Notes: a model not told the origin generated them from the letters alone. A DNA stretch of 64,000 nt from Paucibacter sp. Y2R2-4 (GCF_025717535.1 NZ_JAJIRO010000004.1:682001-746000); one strand, 5' to 3'. Positions 9,547 through 18,343 are shown, counted from the first letter of the stretch. Made by a program: numbers and translations.

Positions 9547-11645
9547 GCGGGCACCGCCGCTTCACAAGCGATGGCCGGGCAGACTGGTCCGCTCAAGGCC
9601 CGCAGCTGCACCGAGCCCTCGTGCCAAGCCGCTTCCATACGACCGGCCAAGGCCAACAAAGTCGCTTCGTCGCTAGCCTCGATGGACTCGATGCCATAAG
9701 CCTTGTTGCGGCCATGGGCCTTGGCCATATACATCACGGTGTCGACCAGATCGATGGCGCGCTCCCAGCTCAGGGCCAGGCCATGCGGCGCCACCGGGAA
9801 GGTGGCAAAGCCGATCGAGGCGGTGATGGCGATATGCAAAGCCCCATGCGTGACCGGCTGCTCGCCGATCTGATCCAGCAGGCGCTGCGCCAGCACATTG
9901 GCGTAGTTGGGATCGGTAGTTTCCACCACGATGAGGAACTCCTCGCCACCCCAGCGCACCACCAGATCGTCTTCGCGCAAGGTGGCGCGCAGACGCTTGG
10001 CGATATCCACCAAGACGGTATCGCCGGCCGCATGGCCATGCACATCGTTGATGCGCTTGAAATGGTCAATATCGATCAAGAACACCGTGCCGCTGAGCTT
10101 GCCCTGATCGGCGAGGCGCTTGATGGCGGCCTGGAAATGGCGCCGATTCGACAAGCCCGTCAGGGGGTCGCGTTCGCTCTGCTTGCGCAAAGCCGCATTG
10201 CTGTGGGCCAGCGACTCATTGGTCTTGCGGATGCGCTGATAAGCCAAGACCATCAACACACCGAACAGCACGACACAGCCGGCCAAGGCCGCCCACAGCT
10301 TGAGTTGCAGATTGCGCGCCAGCAATTGCTCGTTCTTCAAACTCATATCGCGGTTGAGCAGCTGCAACTCCTTGTCGCGGCGCTCATCGTCGTAATTGGC
10401 CTGTGCCTCCAGCACGGCCTTCAAGGTCTCTTCGCGCAAGACCTGGTCGATCAATTTGCGGTGCTGGTGATAGGCCTCGACGGAGCCCGCCAGGTCGCCT
10501 GCCTTTTCTAAATAGGTGCCCAGCTCATGGAAACCGAGAGCAGCGCCGCTCAGCGCGCCACGCTTGAGTTCGATCTCGGTGGAGGCCAGCACATCACGTT
10601 TGCCCTCGGCCGTGCGCTTGAGCGCGATTTTGGCCAAGCCCATATTGGCTAAGGCGACCGACTCGGTGGACAGGTCTTTTTCCTTGCGCGCCAGCGGCAG
10701 GCTCTCTTCGGCATGCTTCAAGGCTTCTGGGTAATTGCCTTGCTTGAGGTGAAAGTCTGCGTAATTGGCCAAGGCCAGGGCGATGCGGTCCGGCAGCTCC
10801 GATTGCCGAGCCACCCGCAGCGCCTCTTGTTTGGCTTGCCCGGCCAGCTGAATTCGGCCCAATTCGGCGTACACAATGCCGCGCATGGTGTGCACCGCAT
10901 AGAGCAAGGTGGGGTCGGGGTCGCGCTCCACATCTTTCAACGCTTCGGCCACGGTTTGCTCGGCTCGCTCGAATTGCATGGCTTGCACATAGGCATCCGC
11001 CAAGTCAATCTGCGTATTCGCCCGGCGCCAGTTGGAGCCGCTGCTCTCGGCGAGCTTCAAGGCCATGTGCAAACTGGCCAAGGCCAGTTCGATCTGCCCG
11101 GTGTCCGATTGCAAGCGACCCAGCAGCTGATAGGCGTTGATCAAAAGCGGCAGCGGCGTGCTCGGTGGGGTGTAAGCGGCCAATCCCGCCATTTCCTTCT
11201 TCGCCGGCTCGAGTTGCCCGAGCATGGCCAAGCGCCGAGCCTTCAGCAAGTGGCTCACCAAATTGGCCTGCGGCTTGCTCGCAGCATCGGGCCAGTCAGC
11301 CAGCTGGGCCAGCAGCGTACTGAGCTGATCTTCTTCGCGCAGGCGGGCCAGCAAACTGCCCTTCAGGCACAGCAAGTGCAACTGCTCTCGGCTGCCGGGT
11401 GCCAGGCGGCTTTGCAGCACGCCCAGTTCCTGCACCGAATCTTGGGCCTGAAAATTGCCACGGCGCTCGATGCGGTCCAGCTGTTCCGACACCGAAGGCT
11501 CGGCCTGCGCAGCGGGCAAGCACAAGGCTTGCAGCACCAGCAGCAAGAACCCACTGAAGATTTGAACGCACAGGGCTGCGCCCACGCGGGAGGGCGACTG
11601 CTTGCCTGCGGAATTGCCTGTGCTCATCGCGACTTCTATCGGCAT
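9543..11645 (-). CDS. Diguanylate cyclase (GGDEF) with periplasmic TPR-like sensor
   Basis: A 700-aa paralogue of the downstream cyclase with the same plan: hydrophobic export signal, TPR-rich periplasmic region, one transmembrane helix near residue 450, and a C-terminal GGDEF domain with RWGGEEF. An I-site RxxD (REDD) lies five residues before the active loop. It should make c-di-GMP in response to a periplasmic signal. The alternative start at 11627 (MSTGNSAG...) has an AGAAG-like ribosome-binding sequence at better distance and is equally likely. It is first gene of a two-gene operon with a 4-bp overlap (9543-9546). The two proteins look like a tandem duplication with diverged sensor halves. 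Confidence 0.92.
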   Translation of the reverse strand: MPIEVAMSTGNSAGKQSPSRVGAALCVQIFSGFLLLVLQALCLPAAQAEPSVSEQLDRIERRGNFQAQDSVQELGVLQSRLAPGSREQLHLLCLKGSLLARLREEDQLSTLLAQLADWPDAASKPQANLVSHLLKARRLAMLGQLEPAKKEMAGLAAYTPPSTPLPLLINAYQLLGRLQSDTGQIELALASLHMALKLAESSGSNWRRANTQIDLADAYVQAMQFERAEQTVAEALKDVERDPDPTLLYAVHTMRGIVYAELGRIQLAGQAKQEALRVARQSELPDRIALALANYADFHLKQGNYPEALKHAEESLPLARKEKDLSTESVALANMGLAKIALKRTAEGKRDVLASTEIELKRGALSGAALGFHELGTYLEKAGDLAGSVEAYHQHRKLIDQVLREETLKAVLEAQANYDDERRDKELQLLNRDMSLKNEQLLARNLQLKLWAALAGCVVLFGVLMVLAYQRIRKTNESLAHSNAALRKQSERDPLTGLSNRRHFQAAIKRLADQGKLSGTVFLIDIDHFKRINDVHGHAAGDTVLVDIAKRLRATLREDDLVVRWGGEEFLIVVETTDPNYANVLAQRLLDQIGEQPVTHGALHIAITASIGFATFPVAPHGLALSWERAIDLVDTVMYMAKAHGRNKAYGIESIEASDEATLLALAGRMEAAWHEGSVQLRALSGPVCPAIACEAAVPA

Positions 11646-11853
11646 CCTTCAACCTGACTTGATTCGAACGGCCCGAAAGCAGTTCGCCTTCTCCCATGCC
11701 CGCGACTTATTTAACGTGCTCAGACCGAGCCCTAAGACCAGCCGGGCTGCAGTGTAGTGAAAGCTCCGCATCTGCGAACCTGCGGTTTGCGAGCAATTCA
11801 CCCCGTCGCCGCACCGATCTCGGCCCCAGATGCGTCAGCACCCCTCGTCTAAT

Positions 11854-11867
11854 GAGTATGCACACTC
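11854..11867. promoter_or_regulatory. Candidate TetR operator (near-palindrome)
   Basis: The 14-mer GAGTATGCACACTC is palindromic at 12 of 14 positions and sits about 50 bp before the tetR start, in the gap shared with the divergent diguanylate cyclase operon. A related half-element GAGTATTCA occurs at 11904-11911, next to the tetR start codon. Autoregulation by the adjacent TetR protein is inferred. Confidence 0.4.
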
Positions 11868-11913
11868 CTTAATTACTGATACATTGCACGTCAAAGAGTA
11901 GCGAGTATTCATT

Positions 11914-12654
11914 ATGCGCACCAGCAAAAGCCAGCAAGAGAAGACCCGACGCCAGATCCTGCGCTGCGCCGTCGAGCTGATGACGGCCCAGGGCTTCGAA
12001 GGCACGACCATGAAGCAGATCGCTCGCGCCGCTGAGCTGGGCGATGCCACGATCTACAAGTACTTCCCCAGCAAAGAGAAGCTGGTGCTGGCCTACTTCG
12101 AACAAGCGGCGGTCGACGCTCTGGTCTTGATGCAAAAGACCAAAGGCCAACAAAGCTTCGCCTTGCAAGAGCGCTTGCAATTGCTGGTGGACAGTCTGCT
12201 GGAGTTGCTGCTGGCCGACCGGGAGTTTGTGGCCATCGCCCACCAGATGGTGCAGGGTGCGCCGATGCTGCTGATCGGCCAGAACATGCCCGGCAAGGAG
12301 CCCTTGCGCCAAGCTTTCATCGAGATGCTGACGCAGGCCGAGGCCGCCGGCGAGATCGCACCCTGCGCCTTCAAACCCAGCCTGGGCGGCCTGCTGGCGG
12401 ACTATGTTTACGGTATCGCCGCCTATTGGCTGAAGGACGACTCCGAACAATTCGGCAACACCACCCAGCTGGTCGACCTGAGTCTGGGCGTGCTGGTGCT
12501 GGCCCTGCAAAGCGGCATCGTCAACAAGCTGCTCGATCTGGGCGGCTTCATGCTGCGCAGCCAGCTGTCTCGCTTGCTGCAAAACCAAGGCGGCGGTTTG
12601 ATGGAGCTCTTGAGCTTGGCCAAGCGCGGCCTGAGCCAGGGAGGCCGGCCATGA
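11914..12654 (+). CDS. TetR-family transcriptional regulator
   Basis: A 246-aa regulator. Residues about 10-60 form the TetR N-terminal helix-turn-helix (TRRQILRCAVELM, TTMKQIARAAELGDATIYKYF, SKEKLVLAYF). The rest is the helical ligand-binding and dimerization domain. No clear Shine-Dalgarno precedes ATG 11914, and a possible -10 (TATTCA, 11906-11911, with TTGCAC 16 bp upstream) ends two bases before the ATG, so a leaderless transcript is possible. It heads a plus-strand run with a DUF2867 protein (ATGA overlap), an ABC1 kinase and further membrane/lipid-type genes, so it probably controls that operon. Confidence 0.9.
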   Translation: MRTSKSQQEKTRRQILRCAVELMTAQGFEGTTMKQIARAAELGDATIYKYFPSKEKLVLAYFEQAAVDALVLMQKTKGQQSFALQERLQLLVDSLLELLLADREFVAIAHQMVQGAPMLLIGQNMPGKEPLRQAFIEMLTQAEAAGEIAPCAFKPSLGGLLADYVYGIAAYWLKDDSEQFGNTTQLVDLSLGVLVLALQSGIVNKLLDLGGFMLRSQLSRLLQNQGGGLMELLSLAKRGLSQGGRP

Positions 12655-13166
12655 GCGCCCGGTCCACCATCAGCGCTTGTGCGCTGCCTGCGGCCAGCCG
12701 CATCGCCCAACGCACGGCCGGCGCCGACTTTGCCGACAGCTACAGCTTCGCCGACCCCCAGCCCGAAACCAGCGCGCTGCAAAGCTATCTGGCCTTGACG
12801 GCGCAAACACCGGCCTGGATGAACGCCTTGATGAGCTTGCGCAACCAAGTGGTGCGCTGGGTCGGACTGAAGCACCTGGGTCAGCTGAAAACGCTTCGCC
12901 CTGGCAAGGCCTGGCAAGACTACCGCCCTGGCGACCGCGTCGGCATCTTCAGTCTGTCGGACCTGCATGCCGATGAAGTGATTCTTTATGACGACGACAA
13001 GCATTTACGCGTGCAGGTCTCGCTCTACAAGGCCGAGGGGCGCATCTGGCTCAGCACCGTGGTGCATGAGCACCAGATCCTCGGCCGCGTCTATATGAGC
13101 GTGGTCGGCCCGGTGCACAAGTTGATCGTGCCGCTGATGCTGGCGCAAGCGAGCGCAAAACTCTGA
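12651..13166 (+). CDS. DUF2867-like protein
   Basis: A 171-aa protein starting at the ATG that overlaps the tetR stop (ATGA, 12651-12654). It resembles the DUF2867 family: a mid-protein RNQVVRWVGL segment followed by GDRVGIFSLSDLHADEVILYDDD, a strand-rich stretch (LRVQVSLYK) and a C-terminal hydrophobic helix. No catalytic motif can be named. Translational coupling to TetR and a 7-bp gap to the ABC1 kinase suggest one functional unit. The family call rests on remembered pattern only. Confidence 0.7.
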   Translation: MSARSTISACALPAASRIAQRTAGADFADSYSFADPQPETSALQSYLALTAQTPAWMNALMSLRNQVVRWVGLKHLGQLKTLRPGKAWQDYRPGDRVGIFSLSDLHADEVILYDDDKHLRVQVSLYKAEGRIWLSTVVHEHQILGRVYMSVVGPVHKLIVPLMLAQASAKL

Positions 13167-13173
13167 GCCCCGC

Positions 13174-14505
13174 ATGAGCAGCAGCAAGCCTCCTCGCACC
13201 GGTCGGCTGGCGCGCAGTGCCATCGCCGGCGCCGCCGTGGCGCGGGCCGGGGTGGCGCATCTGGGGCACAAGCTCGGCCAATTGGGGCAAGACCTGACCC
13301 CGATCGACGAAGCTGCGGCACAGACCGAGCACCAAGCTCAGCTGGGCCGCATCCTGTTTGCTGCGCTGAACCAACTGAAAGGCACTGCGCTGAAGGCCTC
13401 GCAATTGCTCAGCATGGAGCTGGGCCTGCTGCCCCAGGCCCTGCGCGATGAACTGGCGCGGGCGCATTACCAAGTCACGCCGCTGAACCGCGCCCTGGTG
13501 ATCAAGCTGATGCGCCAGGAGTTGGGCGCCGGCCCGGAAGACTTGTTCGCCAGCTTCGAGCCTCAGGCCTTTGCCGCCGCCAGCTTGGGCCAGGTGCATG
13601 CCGCCACCCTTCACAGCGGCGAAGCGGTAGCCGTGAAGCTGCAATACCCCGGCATGGCGGCCTCCATCCACAGCGATCTGGCCCTGCTGCGCGGCTTGCT
13701 GAACAAATTCGGCAGCAGCTCGGCTTTGCCCCAGCCCGAAGTGCTGGATGCGCTGATACAAGAGATCGCCGCCAAGCTGAATGAAGAGCTGGACTATCTG
13801 CATGAAGCCGAGCAACTGCGCTGGTTTGCCGATCGCCTGAAAGACCAGCCCAAGCTGCGCCTGCCGCAGCCGGTGGAGGCCCTATGCAGCAAACGCATGC
13901 TGACCATGCAGCGCCTGGACGGCCTGCACCTGAATGAATGGCTGGCCGCCCAGCCCAGCCAGGCCGAGCGCGACCACTATGGTCAGCTGCTCTTCGACCT
14001 GTTTTTGCGCAGCGTGTTTGAACTTCAGCGCTTGCAAGCCGACCCGCATCCCGGCAACAGCCTCTTCATGCCAGGCGGGCAACTCGGCTTGCTGGACTTT
14101 GGCTGCACCCGCAGCTTGCGGCCGATGTTCTGCCAGCAGCTCAGCGCAGCCTGGTGTGCTTTGCTGCGCCAGCCCGTGGACGCCGAGGCCTTGCAGCAAG
14201 CCTATGTTTCGCTGGGCCTGCTGAGCCCTGAGATGAGCGCAGCCACCTTTGTGGCGGAACTGCTGCCGGCGCTGCAAGAACTGCTGGACTGGCAGGTACG
14301 GCCTTTTCGCCAATCCGTCTTCGACTTTGGCCAACACCCACCCCCGCCGCGCACCGGCGCGGCCCACCAACGCACCGCCGTCGGCCACCTACACGCCGTC
14401 GCCCCGGAACTGCCTTACTTTGACCGCAGCTACTTGGGCCTCTTGCAGACGCTGCGTGCACTCGGCGCGCGGGTGCAGACGCGCAACCGCTGGATTCGAA
14501 GCTGA
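13174..14505 (+). CDS. ABC1/UbiB-family (AarF-like) atypical kinase
   Basis: A 443-aa protein of the ABC1/ADCK/UbiB family, whose best-known members are ATPases needed for ubiquinone biosynthesis or lipid-related regulation. Visible family marks are the helical Q-rich N-region (LKASQLLSMELGLLP, where KxGQ-family motifs lie), the Ala-rich nucleotide loop AAASLGQVHAA near residue 135, the Lys in VAVKLQYPG, NEELDYLHEAEQ, ADPHPGN near residue 288 and LLDFG with the metal-binding Asp. There are no C-terminal transmembrane helices of the UbiB type, and the operon contains no other ubi gene, so this is more likely a paralogue than the housekeeping UbiB. Confidence 0.85.
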   Translation: MSSSKPPRTGRLARSAIAGAAVARAGVAHLGHKLGQLGQDLTPIDEAAAQTEHQAQLGRILFAALNQLKGTALKASQLLSMELGLLPQALRDELARAHYQVTPLNRALVIKLMRQELGAGPEDLFASFEPQAFAAASLGQVHAATLHSGEAVAVKLQYPGMAASIHSDLALLRGLLNKFGSSSALPQPEVLDALIQEIAAKLNEELDYLHEAEQLRWFADRLKDQPKLRLPQPVEALCSKRMLTMQRLDGLHLNEWLAAQPSQAERDHYGQLLFDLFLRSVFELQRLQADPHPGNSLFMPGGQLGLLDFGCTRSLRPMFCQQLSAAWCALLRQPVDAEALQQAYVSLGLLSPEMSAATFVAELLPALQELLDWQVRPFRQSVFDFGQHPPPPRTGAAHQRTAVGHLHAVAPELPYFDRSYLGLLQTLRALGARVQTRNRWIRS

Positions 14506-14533
14506 ATCTTCCTGACTTAGAAAGTCTCTCACC

Positions 14534-14911
14534 ATGATGATGAACCCCTCTCCCCTTGCCTCACGCCCTTGGATCGGCCATTGGCTGATGGCCGTGGCTG
14601 CGCTGCACACCTTGTTCGCCCTGCTGGTGTTTCGCCTACCCCTCTTGAGCATCGTGCAGCGCGGCGTTTTCAACACCGTGGGTCAAGACCCAATGAGCGC
14701 GGCCACGGTCTGGTTCTTCTTATTCGGTGTCGTTCTCGCCTTGCTGGCCATGGCCATCACACCCTTGGAGCGCAGCAATATCGCCGCGCCACTGCGCCGC
14801 CTGGGTTGGGGCGTGCTGGCGCTGAGCGTGCTGGGCGTCGTCTTGATGCCCGCCTCAGGCTTTTGGTTGGCCTTGCCCGCCGGCCTCGCGCTGATCCGTA
14901 AAGCGGGCTGA
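14534..14911 (+). CDS. Small four-helix membrane protein (DUF6463-like)
   Basis: A 125-aa integral membrane protein with about four hydrophobic segments (around residues 13-35, 52-75, 90-105 and 106-120). The N-terminus GHWLMAVAALHTLFALLVF and the WFFLFGVVLALLAMA segment resemble the DUF6463 family. Three consecutive ATGs stand at the start; the first is used here. It lies 28 bp after the ABC1 kinase and 33 bp before the BAAT-type hydrolase, so it is probably part of the same operon. Function is unknown. Confidence 0.65.
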   Translation: MMMNPSPLASRPWIGHWLMAVAALHTLFALLVFRLPLLSIVQRGVFNTVGQDPMSAATVWFFLFGVVLALLAMAITPLERSNIAAPLRRLGWGVLALSVLGVVLMPASGFWLALPAGLALIRKAG

Positions 14912-14944
14912 ACCGTCTGGCCCTGAACCTAAGGCATTCTCCCC

Positions 14945-15799
14945 ATGCACAAGTTTGTTTTCTCTTGGCTTTTCGCTAGCCTGCTTTGCTTCGCCGGCCC
15001 CAGCAAGGCGGCCGGCTATGACTTCGAGGTCAAGACGGTTCAATACAAGAATCTGGCCGCGCGCCTGTATTTGCCCAAGACGCCGGAGAAAGTGCCGGCG
15101 GTGATCGGCTTTGGCGGCTCGGACCCCAGTTGGGGCTTTGCCGATGCCAACGGCGCGATGATGGCCTCCAACGGGATTGCCGTGATCGGCCTGGTCTACT
15201 TCAAGACCGAGCCCGGCTTGCCCGCCACGCTGGACCAGATTCCGATGGAGTACTTCATCAGCGCCGTGGACTATGCGCAAAGCCTGCCTGAGATCGACGG
15301 CCAGCGTATCGGTGTGGTCAGCGGCTCGCGCGGCGCGGAAGCTGGTTTTCTCTTGGCCATCCTCGACCCGCGCATCAAATCGGTGGTCATCACCACCCCC
15401 AGCAAGGTCGCCTGGGGCGGCATGACTTCATCGCGCTCGGCCTGGACTTATCAGGACCAAGATATTCCCGCGCTGCATTTGCCTGATTTACCGAATATTC
15501 CGCAAATTGAGCGATTCAAAATCGCGCTGTCAGAAACCGAGAAGGTCAAGGCCGCCACGTTTGCTTTTGAGAAAATCCAAGGTCCAATTCTGTTGATTTC
15601 GGCTGAGAATGATCAAATCTGGCCGGGCACGGCGATGAGCCAAGACATCATGGACTATTTGAAATCCCACAATTTCAGATACTCCGCGGTGCACAAGTCT
15701 TATCCCACCGGCCACGCTTTCAGCCAAGCCTCGGCACCTGAAATCAAGCAAATGATTATTGATCATTTTGTCGCTACGCTGAAGCAAGGCAATCCCTGA
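14945..15799 (+). CDS. Exported BAAT/acyl-CoA thioester hydrolase C-terminal-like alpha/beta hydrolase
   Basis: A 284-aa alpha/beta hydrolase with an N-terminal signal peptide ending near Ser-Lys-Ala-Ala. The nucleophile elbow is SGSRG near residue 127, in the context GVVSGSRGAEAG that typifies the BAAT_C group (acyl-CoA:amino-acid N-acyltransferase/thioesterase-like). A plausible Asp is in ILLISAENDQIW (about 220) and the His in PTGHAF (about 258). It would hydrolyse an ester or thioester in the envelope. Base composition falls noticeably from about 15,480 onward compared with the first half. It is in line with the preceding small membrane protein (33 bp) and the following lipoprotein (28 bp). 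Confidence 0.75.
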   Translation: MHKFVFSWLFASLLCFAGPSKAAGYDFEVKTVQYKNLAARLYLPKTPEKVPAVIGFGGSDPSWGFADANGAMMASNGIAVIGLVYFKTEPGLPATLDQIPMEYFISAVDYAQSLPEIDGQRIGVVSGSRGAEAGFLLAILDPRIKSVVITTPSKVAWGGMTSSRSAWTYQDQDIPALHLPDLPNIPQIERFKIALSETEKVKAATFAFEKIQGPILLISAENDQIWPGTAMSQDIMDYLKSHNFRYSAVHKSYPTGHAFSQASAPEIKQMIIDHFVATLKQGNP

Positions 15800-15827
15800 G
15801 CTGTTATTCACCAAACTTGCCTGAGCC

Positions 15828-17033
15828 ATGCACCAAACAAAAAACTTCATTGCAGGGGCTGTAGGCCATCTGCTGCGTGCATGTGTCGCTGCGTTGCCAT
15901 TCGGCCTGCTGTTATCGGCTTGCAGCAGTGCGCCCGTCGGCAACTGTCAAAGCATTCCAGGGATTGACGCCATTTGCGGCTTCAAGAACCCGGAAGATAT
16001 CAAGCGCCTGCCCGACCAGAAGACTTTACTCATCAGCCAGGTGGGCAGCTTTGGTAAACCAAAGAGTTCAGGCAGCCTGGTGTATTTCGACTCGCAAACC
16101 CAGAGCATTAGGCCGGCATTTCCTACTGTGGTGACACCAAAGCTTTCAGAGAGTGGCGTCGACATCAACAACAAGAGCACCAGCAGCAATATCTGGGGCG
16201 CCAGCAATTGCCCCGGAATGCCCGGTCCAGAGTTTTCACCGCTAGGTATTTCGCTGCAGCAGCGGCAGGATGGACGCTGGCAGGTGGCGGCGGTCAATCA
16301 GGGTCAGCGCATGAGCGTCGAGATGTTCGAACTTTTAAAAGTTGGCGCCCACTACGGTTTAGAGTGGCGCGGTTGTGTAGCCATGCCGGCCGAGATTGCG
16401 ATGAACAGCGTGGCGCTTTTGCGCAGCGGCGGCTTTGTGGCCACGCATATGTTTGACCGAAGCGCGCCCAGCCTGTTCGGCTTCAACATCAGTTTGTGGA
16501 AATCCCAGCTGGGTTTTGATACCGGCTATGTGTTCGAATGGCAGCCCAGCCATGAAAAGGATTTGCGCATATTGGCGGACAGCCACGGGCCATTTTTGAA
16601 TGGCATCGAGTTGAGCGCCGATGAAGCGACCGTATTCTTCAGTGTCACCTTGGCCAATCAGGTTCGCAAACTCGATCGCGCCAGTGGAAAACTGCTGGGA
16701 AGCGTCAAATTAGAACGTCCGGACAATCTCGCCTGGGATGAACAGGGGTTCTTGCTGGTCGCCTCAATGACTGGCAGTCGGCTTGAGAATTGGGCGTGCA
16801 TCCAGCACGCCGGCGAAAGCTGTGGCATGGCATTCAAAATCATGCGCGTCCATCCGGATAATCTGCGTTCGGAAATTGTGTTCGCACATGAGGGGGCGCC
16901 AATGGGAGCAGCCACGGTGGCGCAACAGATGGGTGATGCACTTTATTTGGGATCATTCACCGGGGACAGAATCTTGAAAATTGCTTACCTCAAGAAAACC
17001 TTTGAGGATAAGGAAACTTTGCTGGGAAAATAA
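15828..17033 (+). CDS. Beta-propeller lipoprotein (SMP-30/arylesterase-like)
   Basis: A 401-aa protein with a lipobox LLLSACSS, predicting lipidation at Cys32 after signal peptidase II cleavage. The body is rich in propeller-blade repeats, for example ILADSHGPFLNGIELSADEATVFF, QVRKLDRASGKLLGSV and RPDNLAWDEQGFLLVAS. These recall SMP-30/gluconolactonase and paraoxonase-like arylesterases, which bind Ca2+ at the pore through the Asn/Asp seen in the FLNGIE and PDNLAWD segments. A lactonase or esterase role is inferred. It is last in the run that starts with tetR and lies in the lower-GC segment of the window. Confidence 0.65.
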   Translation: MHQTKNFIAGAVGHLLRACVAALPFGLLLSACSSAPVGNCQSIPGIDAICGFKNPEDIKRLPDQKTLLISQVGSFGKPKSSGSLVYFDSQTQSIRPAFPTVVTPKLSESGVDINNKSTSSNIWGASNCPGMPGPEFSPLGISLQQRQDGRWQVAAVNQGQRMSVEMFELLKVGAHYGLEWRGCVAMPAEIAMNSVALLRSGGFVATHMFDRSAPSLFGFNISLWKSQLGFDTGYVFEWQPSHEKDLRILADSHGPFLNGIELSADEATVFFSVTLANQVRKLDRASGKLLGSVKLERPDNLAWDEQGFLLVASMTGSRLENWACIQHAGESCGMAFKIMRVHPDNLRSEIVFAHEGAPMGAATVAQQMGDALYLGSFTGDRILKIAYLKKTFEDKETLLGK

Positions 17034-17098
17034 ATGAGCCCGCCCCCAACTACGCGAACCCAACTGCGAAACAGCGCGCCGCGTTCTGTTCATACCCC

Positions 17099-17581
17099 TT
17101 AGCCTGGGGTATTGCCTGACATACTCAAATCACCACCCTCATACCAAACGCCGTATTTGTCCCCGAGCCAAATATGGAGGCGAAAGAGATAGGCATTGGA
17201 CAGCATTATAATTCCCCCCACCAGTGCCGGCTCATTGACAAGGCCAAGAACGCAGAAGGCGAAACCGAAGAGGTGCGATATGAATTCCACCTTGCAGGCA
17301 GATTTGCGTGTTGGGCGGAGGCTGAAAAAATTCACGGCGAAAAGCCATTTGAGGCCGGTAGGTAGTCGCTGCCAGTTATCAGACTGTTTGTCCATTTCGA
17401 AATTCTCCTGGGTTAAGCTTTTGACATCAACTTCAAGCACTGATGCCAAACACTTCAGGGATTCCAAGCTCGGACTATGGCCGCTTTCGATTCGCTGAAT
17501 GGTCCGCACGCTGAGGCCGGACATTTGAGCCAATTGCTCTTGAGATAAAAGACGGCTAATGCGTAATTGCTTAAGAATCAT
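17099..17581 (-). CDS. XRE-type HTH regulator with C-terminal membrane domain
   Basis: A 160-aa protein. Residues about 3-58 form a Cro/CI-type helix-turn-helix (LRISRLLSQEQLAQMSGLS, VRTIQRIESGHSPSLESLKCLA). The C-terminal half has two hydrophobic stretches (about 95-112 and 118-140) typical of small 2TM-type domains attached to XRE regulators. Start 17581 (MILKQLR) is chosen over the in-frame 17614 because it begins directly at helix 1. Surrounding sequence is less GC-rich than most of the window. It is convergent with the lipoprotein gene. Target unknown. Confidence 0.75.
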   Translation of the reverse strand: MILKQLRISRLLSQEQLAQMSGLSVRTIQRIESGHSPSLESLKCLASVLEVDVKSLTQENFEMDKQSDNWQRLPTGLKWLFAVNFFSLRPTRKSACKVEFISHLFGFAFCVLGLVNEPALVGGIIMLSNAYLFRLHIWLGDKYGVWYEGGDLSMSGNTPG

Positions 17582-17697
17582 GGAGTTGCTTGGTGAACAG
17601 TGCACCCAGATCATGTGGCGAGATTAGCAGTGGCGGTTAGGAAAACACCACGACACCCACCCGACAAAAGCCCGACAGACACCCGACAGCTGTAGAG

Positions 17698-17714
17698 AAA
17701 ATGGGGTCAGGTTC
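17698..17714 (+). repeat. REP-like 17-bp element, copy 1
   Basis: The 17-mer AAATGGGGTCAGGTTCA occurs here and, identically, at 18362-18378, with its inverse at 18388-18404. It lies 12 bp beyond the stop side of the small exported-protein gene. This sequence type is known to me as a dispersed repeat next to REP-associated transposases; no transposase is present here. Confidence 0.7.
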
Positions 17715-17725
17715 ATGTTCCGAGT

Positions 17726-18295
17726 TCATTCGATCTGAAGACTCGCAAAAGCGTAATCACGATCGAAATGCCGCAGCAGGCTGTCGAGCAACTTGAGATT
17801 CAGTGCATTGCCAAAATGCTCGTCCTTGCCGGCCGCCACGGCATCACGATGGCTTTGCAGGGCGACTCGGTCTTTCTCTAGAAAGGCAATGGTCGCGCGA
17901 ACATAGTCGTTCCAGCGCAGTGATCCTGGCTTGCGATCGTCTTTGTCACTGAGTACGGTTTTTGAATACCGAACCGCAGCGACCGTGTCTCCTTGGGTCG
18001 CCCGAAGCTGGGCGATATGCCAACGCAGGGAGCTTTGCTTGGCTCCATTGGCGGCGATATAAGCCTCGATCAAATCCGCCGCCTGCTTCTCGCAGCCCGG
18101 CTCTCTCACAAGCGCTCGAAAGCCCTGGCCCTCGGTTTGATCAAAGGCCCGGTAGTCCAAACTCAGATCGGTCTTGAGGCGCTCTTGGTAGAGCCGCTCG
18201 CAATCCAAGGCTTGAACGCCCCCACTGAGCAAAAGCAGGCTGCACAAAGCAAACCAGGGCAAGCATCTTGACTCAGGCATTTTCAAACGACGCAT
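17726..18295 (-). CDS. Small exported helical protein of unknown function
   Basis: A 189-aa protein with a signal peptide (CLPWFALCSLLLLSGGVQA, cleavage before Leu-Asp-Cys) and a mature part that is mostly helical and charged. It contains two Cys (Cys-Glu-Arg near the mature N-terminus and ...EPGCEKQAADL), which could form a disulfide. The pattern of short amphipathic helices (SSLRWHIAQLRATQGDTVAAVRYSKT) is TPR-like. No family is recognised. It is a lone gene bracketed by copies of the same 17-bp REP-like sequence, which suggests it arrived or moves as a cassette. Confidence 0.6.
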   Translation of the reverse strand: MRRLKMPESRCLPWFALCSLLLLSGGVQALDCERLYQERLKTDLSLDYRAFDQTEGQGFRALVREPGCEKQAADLIEAYIAANGAKQSSLRWHIAQLRATQGDTVAAVRYSKTVLSDKDDRKPGSLRWNDYVRATIAFLEKDRVALQSHRDAVAAGKDEHFGNALNLKLLDSLLRHFDRDYAFASLQIE

Positions 18296-18343
18296 GGGCG
18301 TAGGCAGATCAAGTCGAAGAACAGGAGGAGGAAGGGTACGCCC

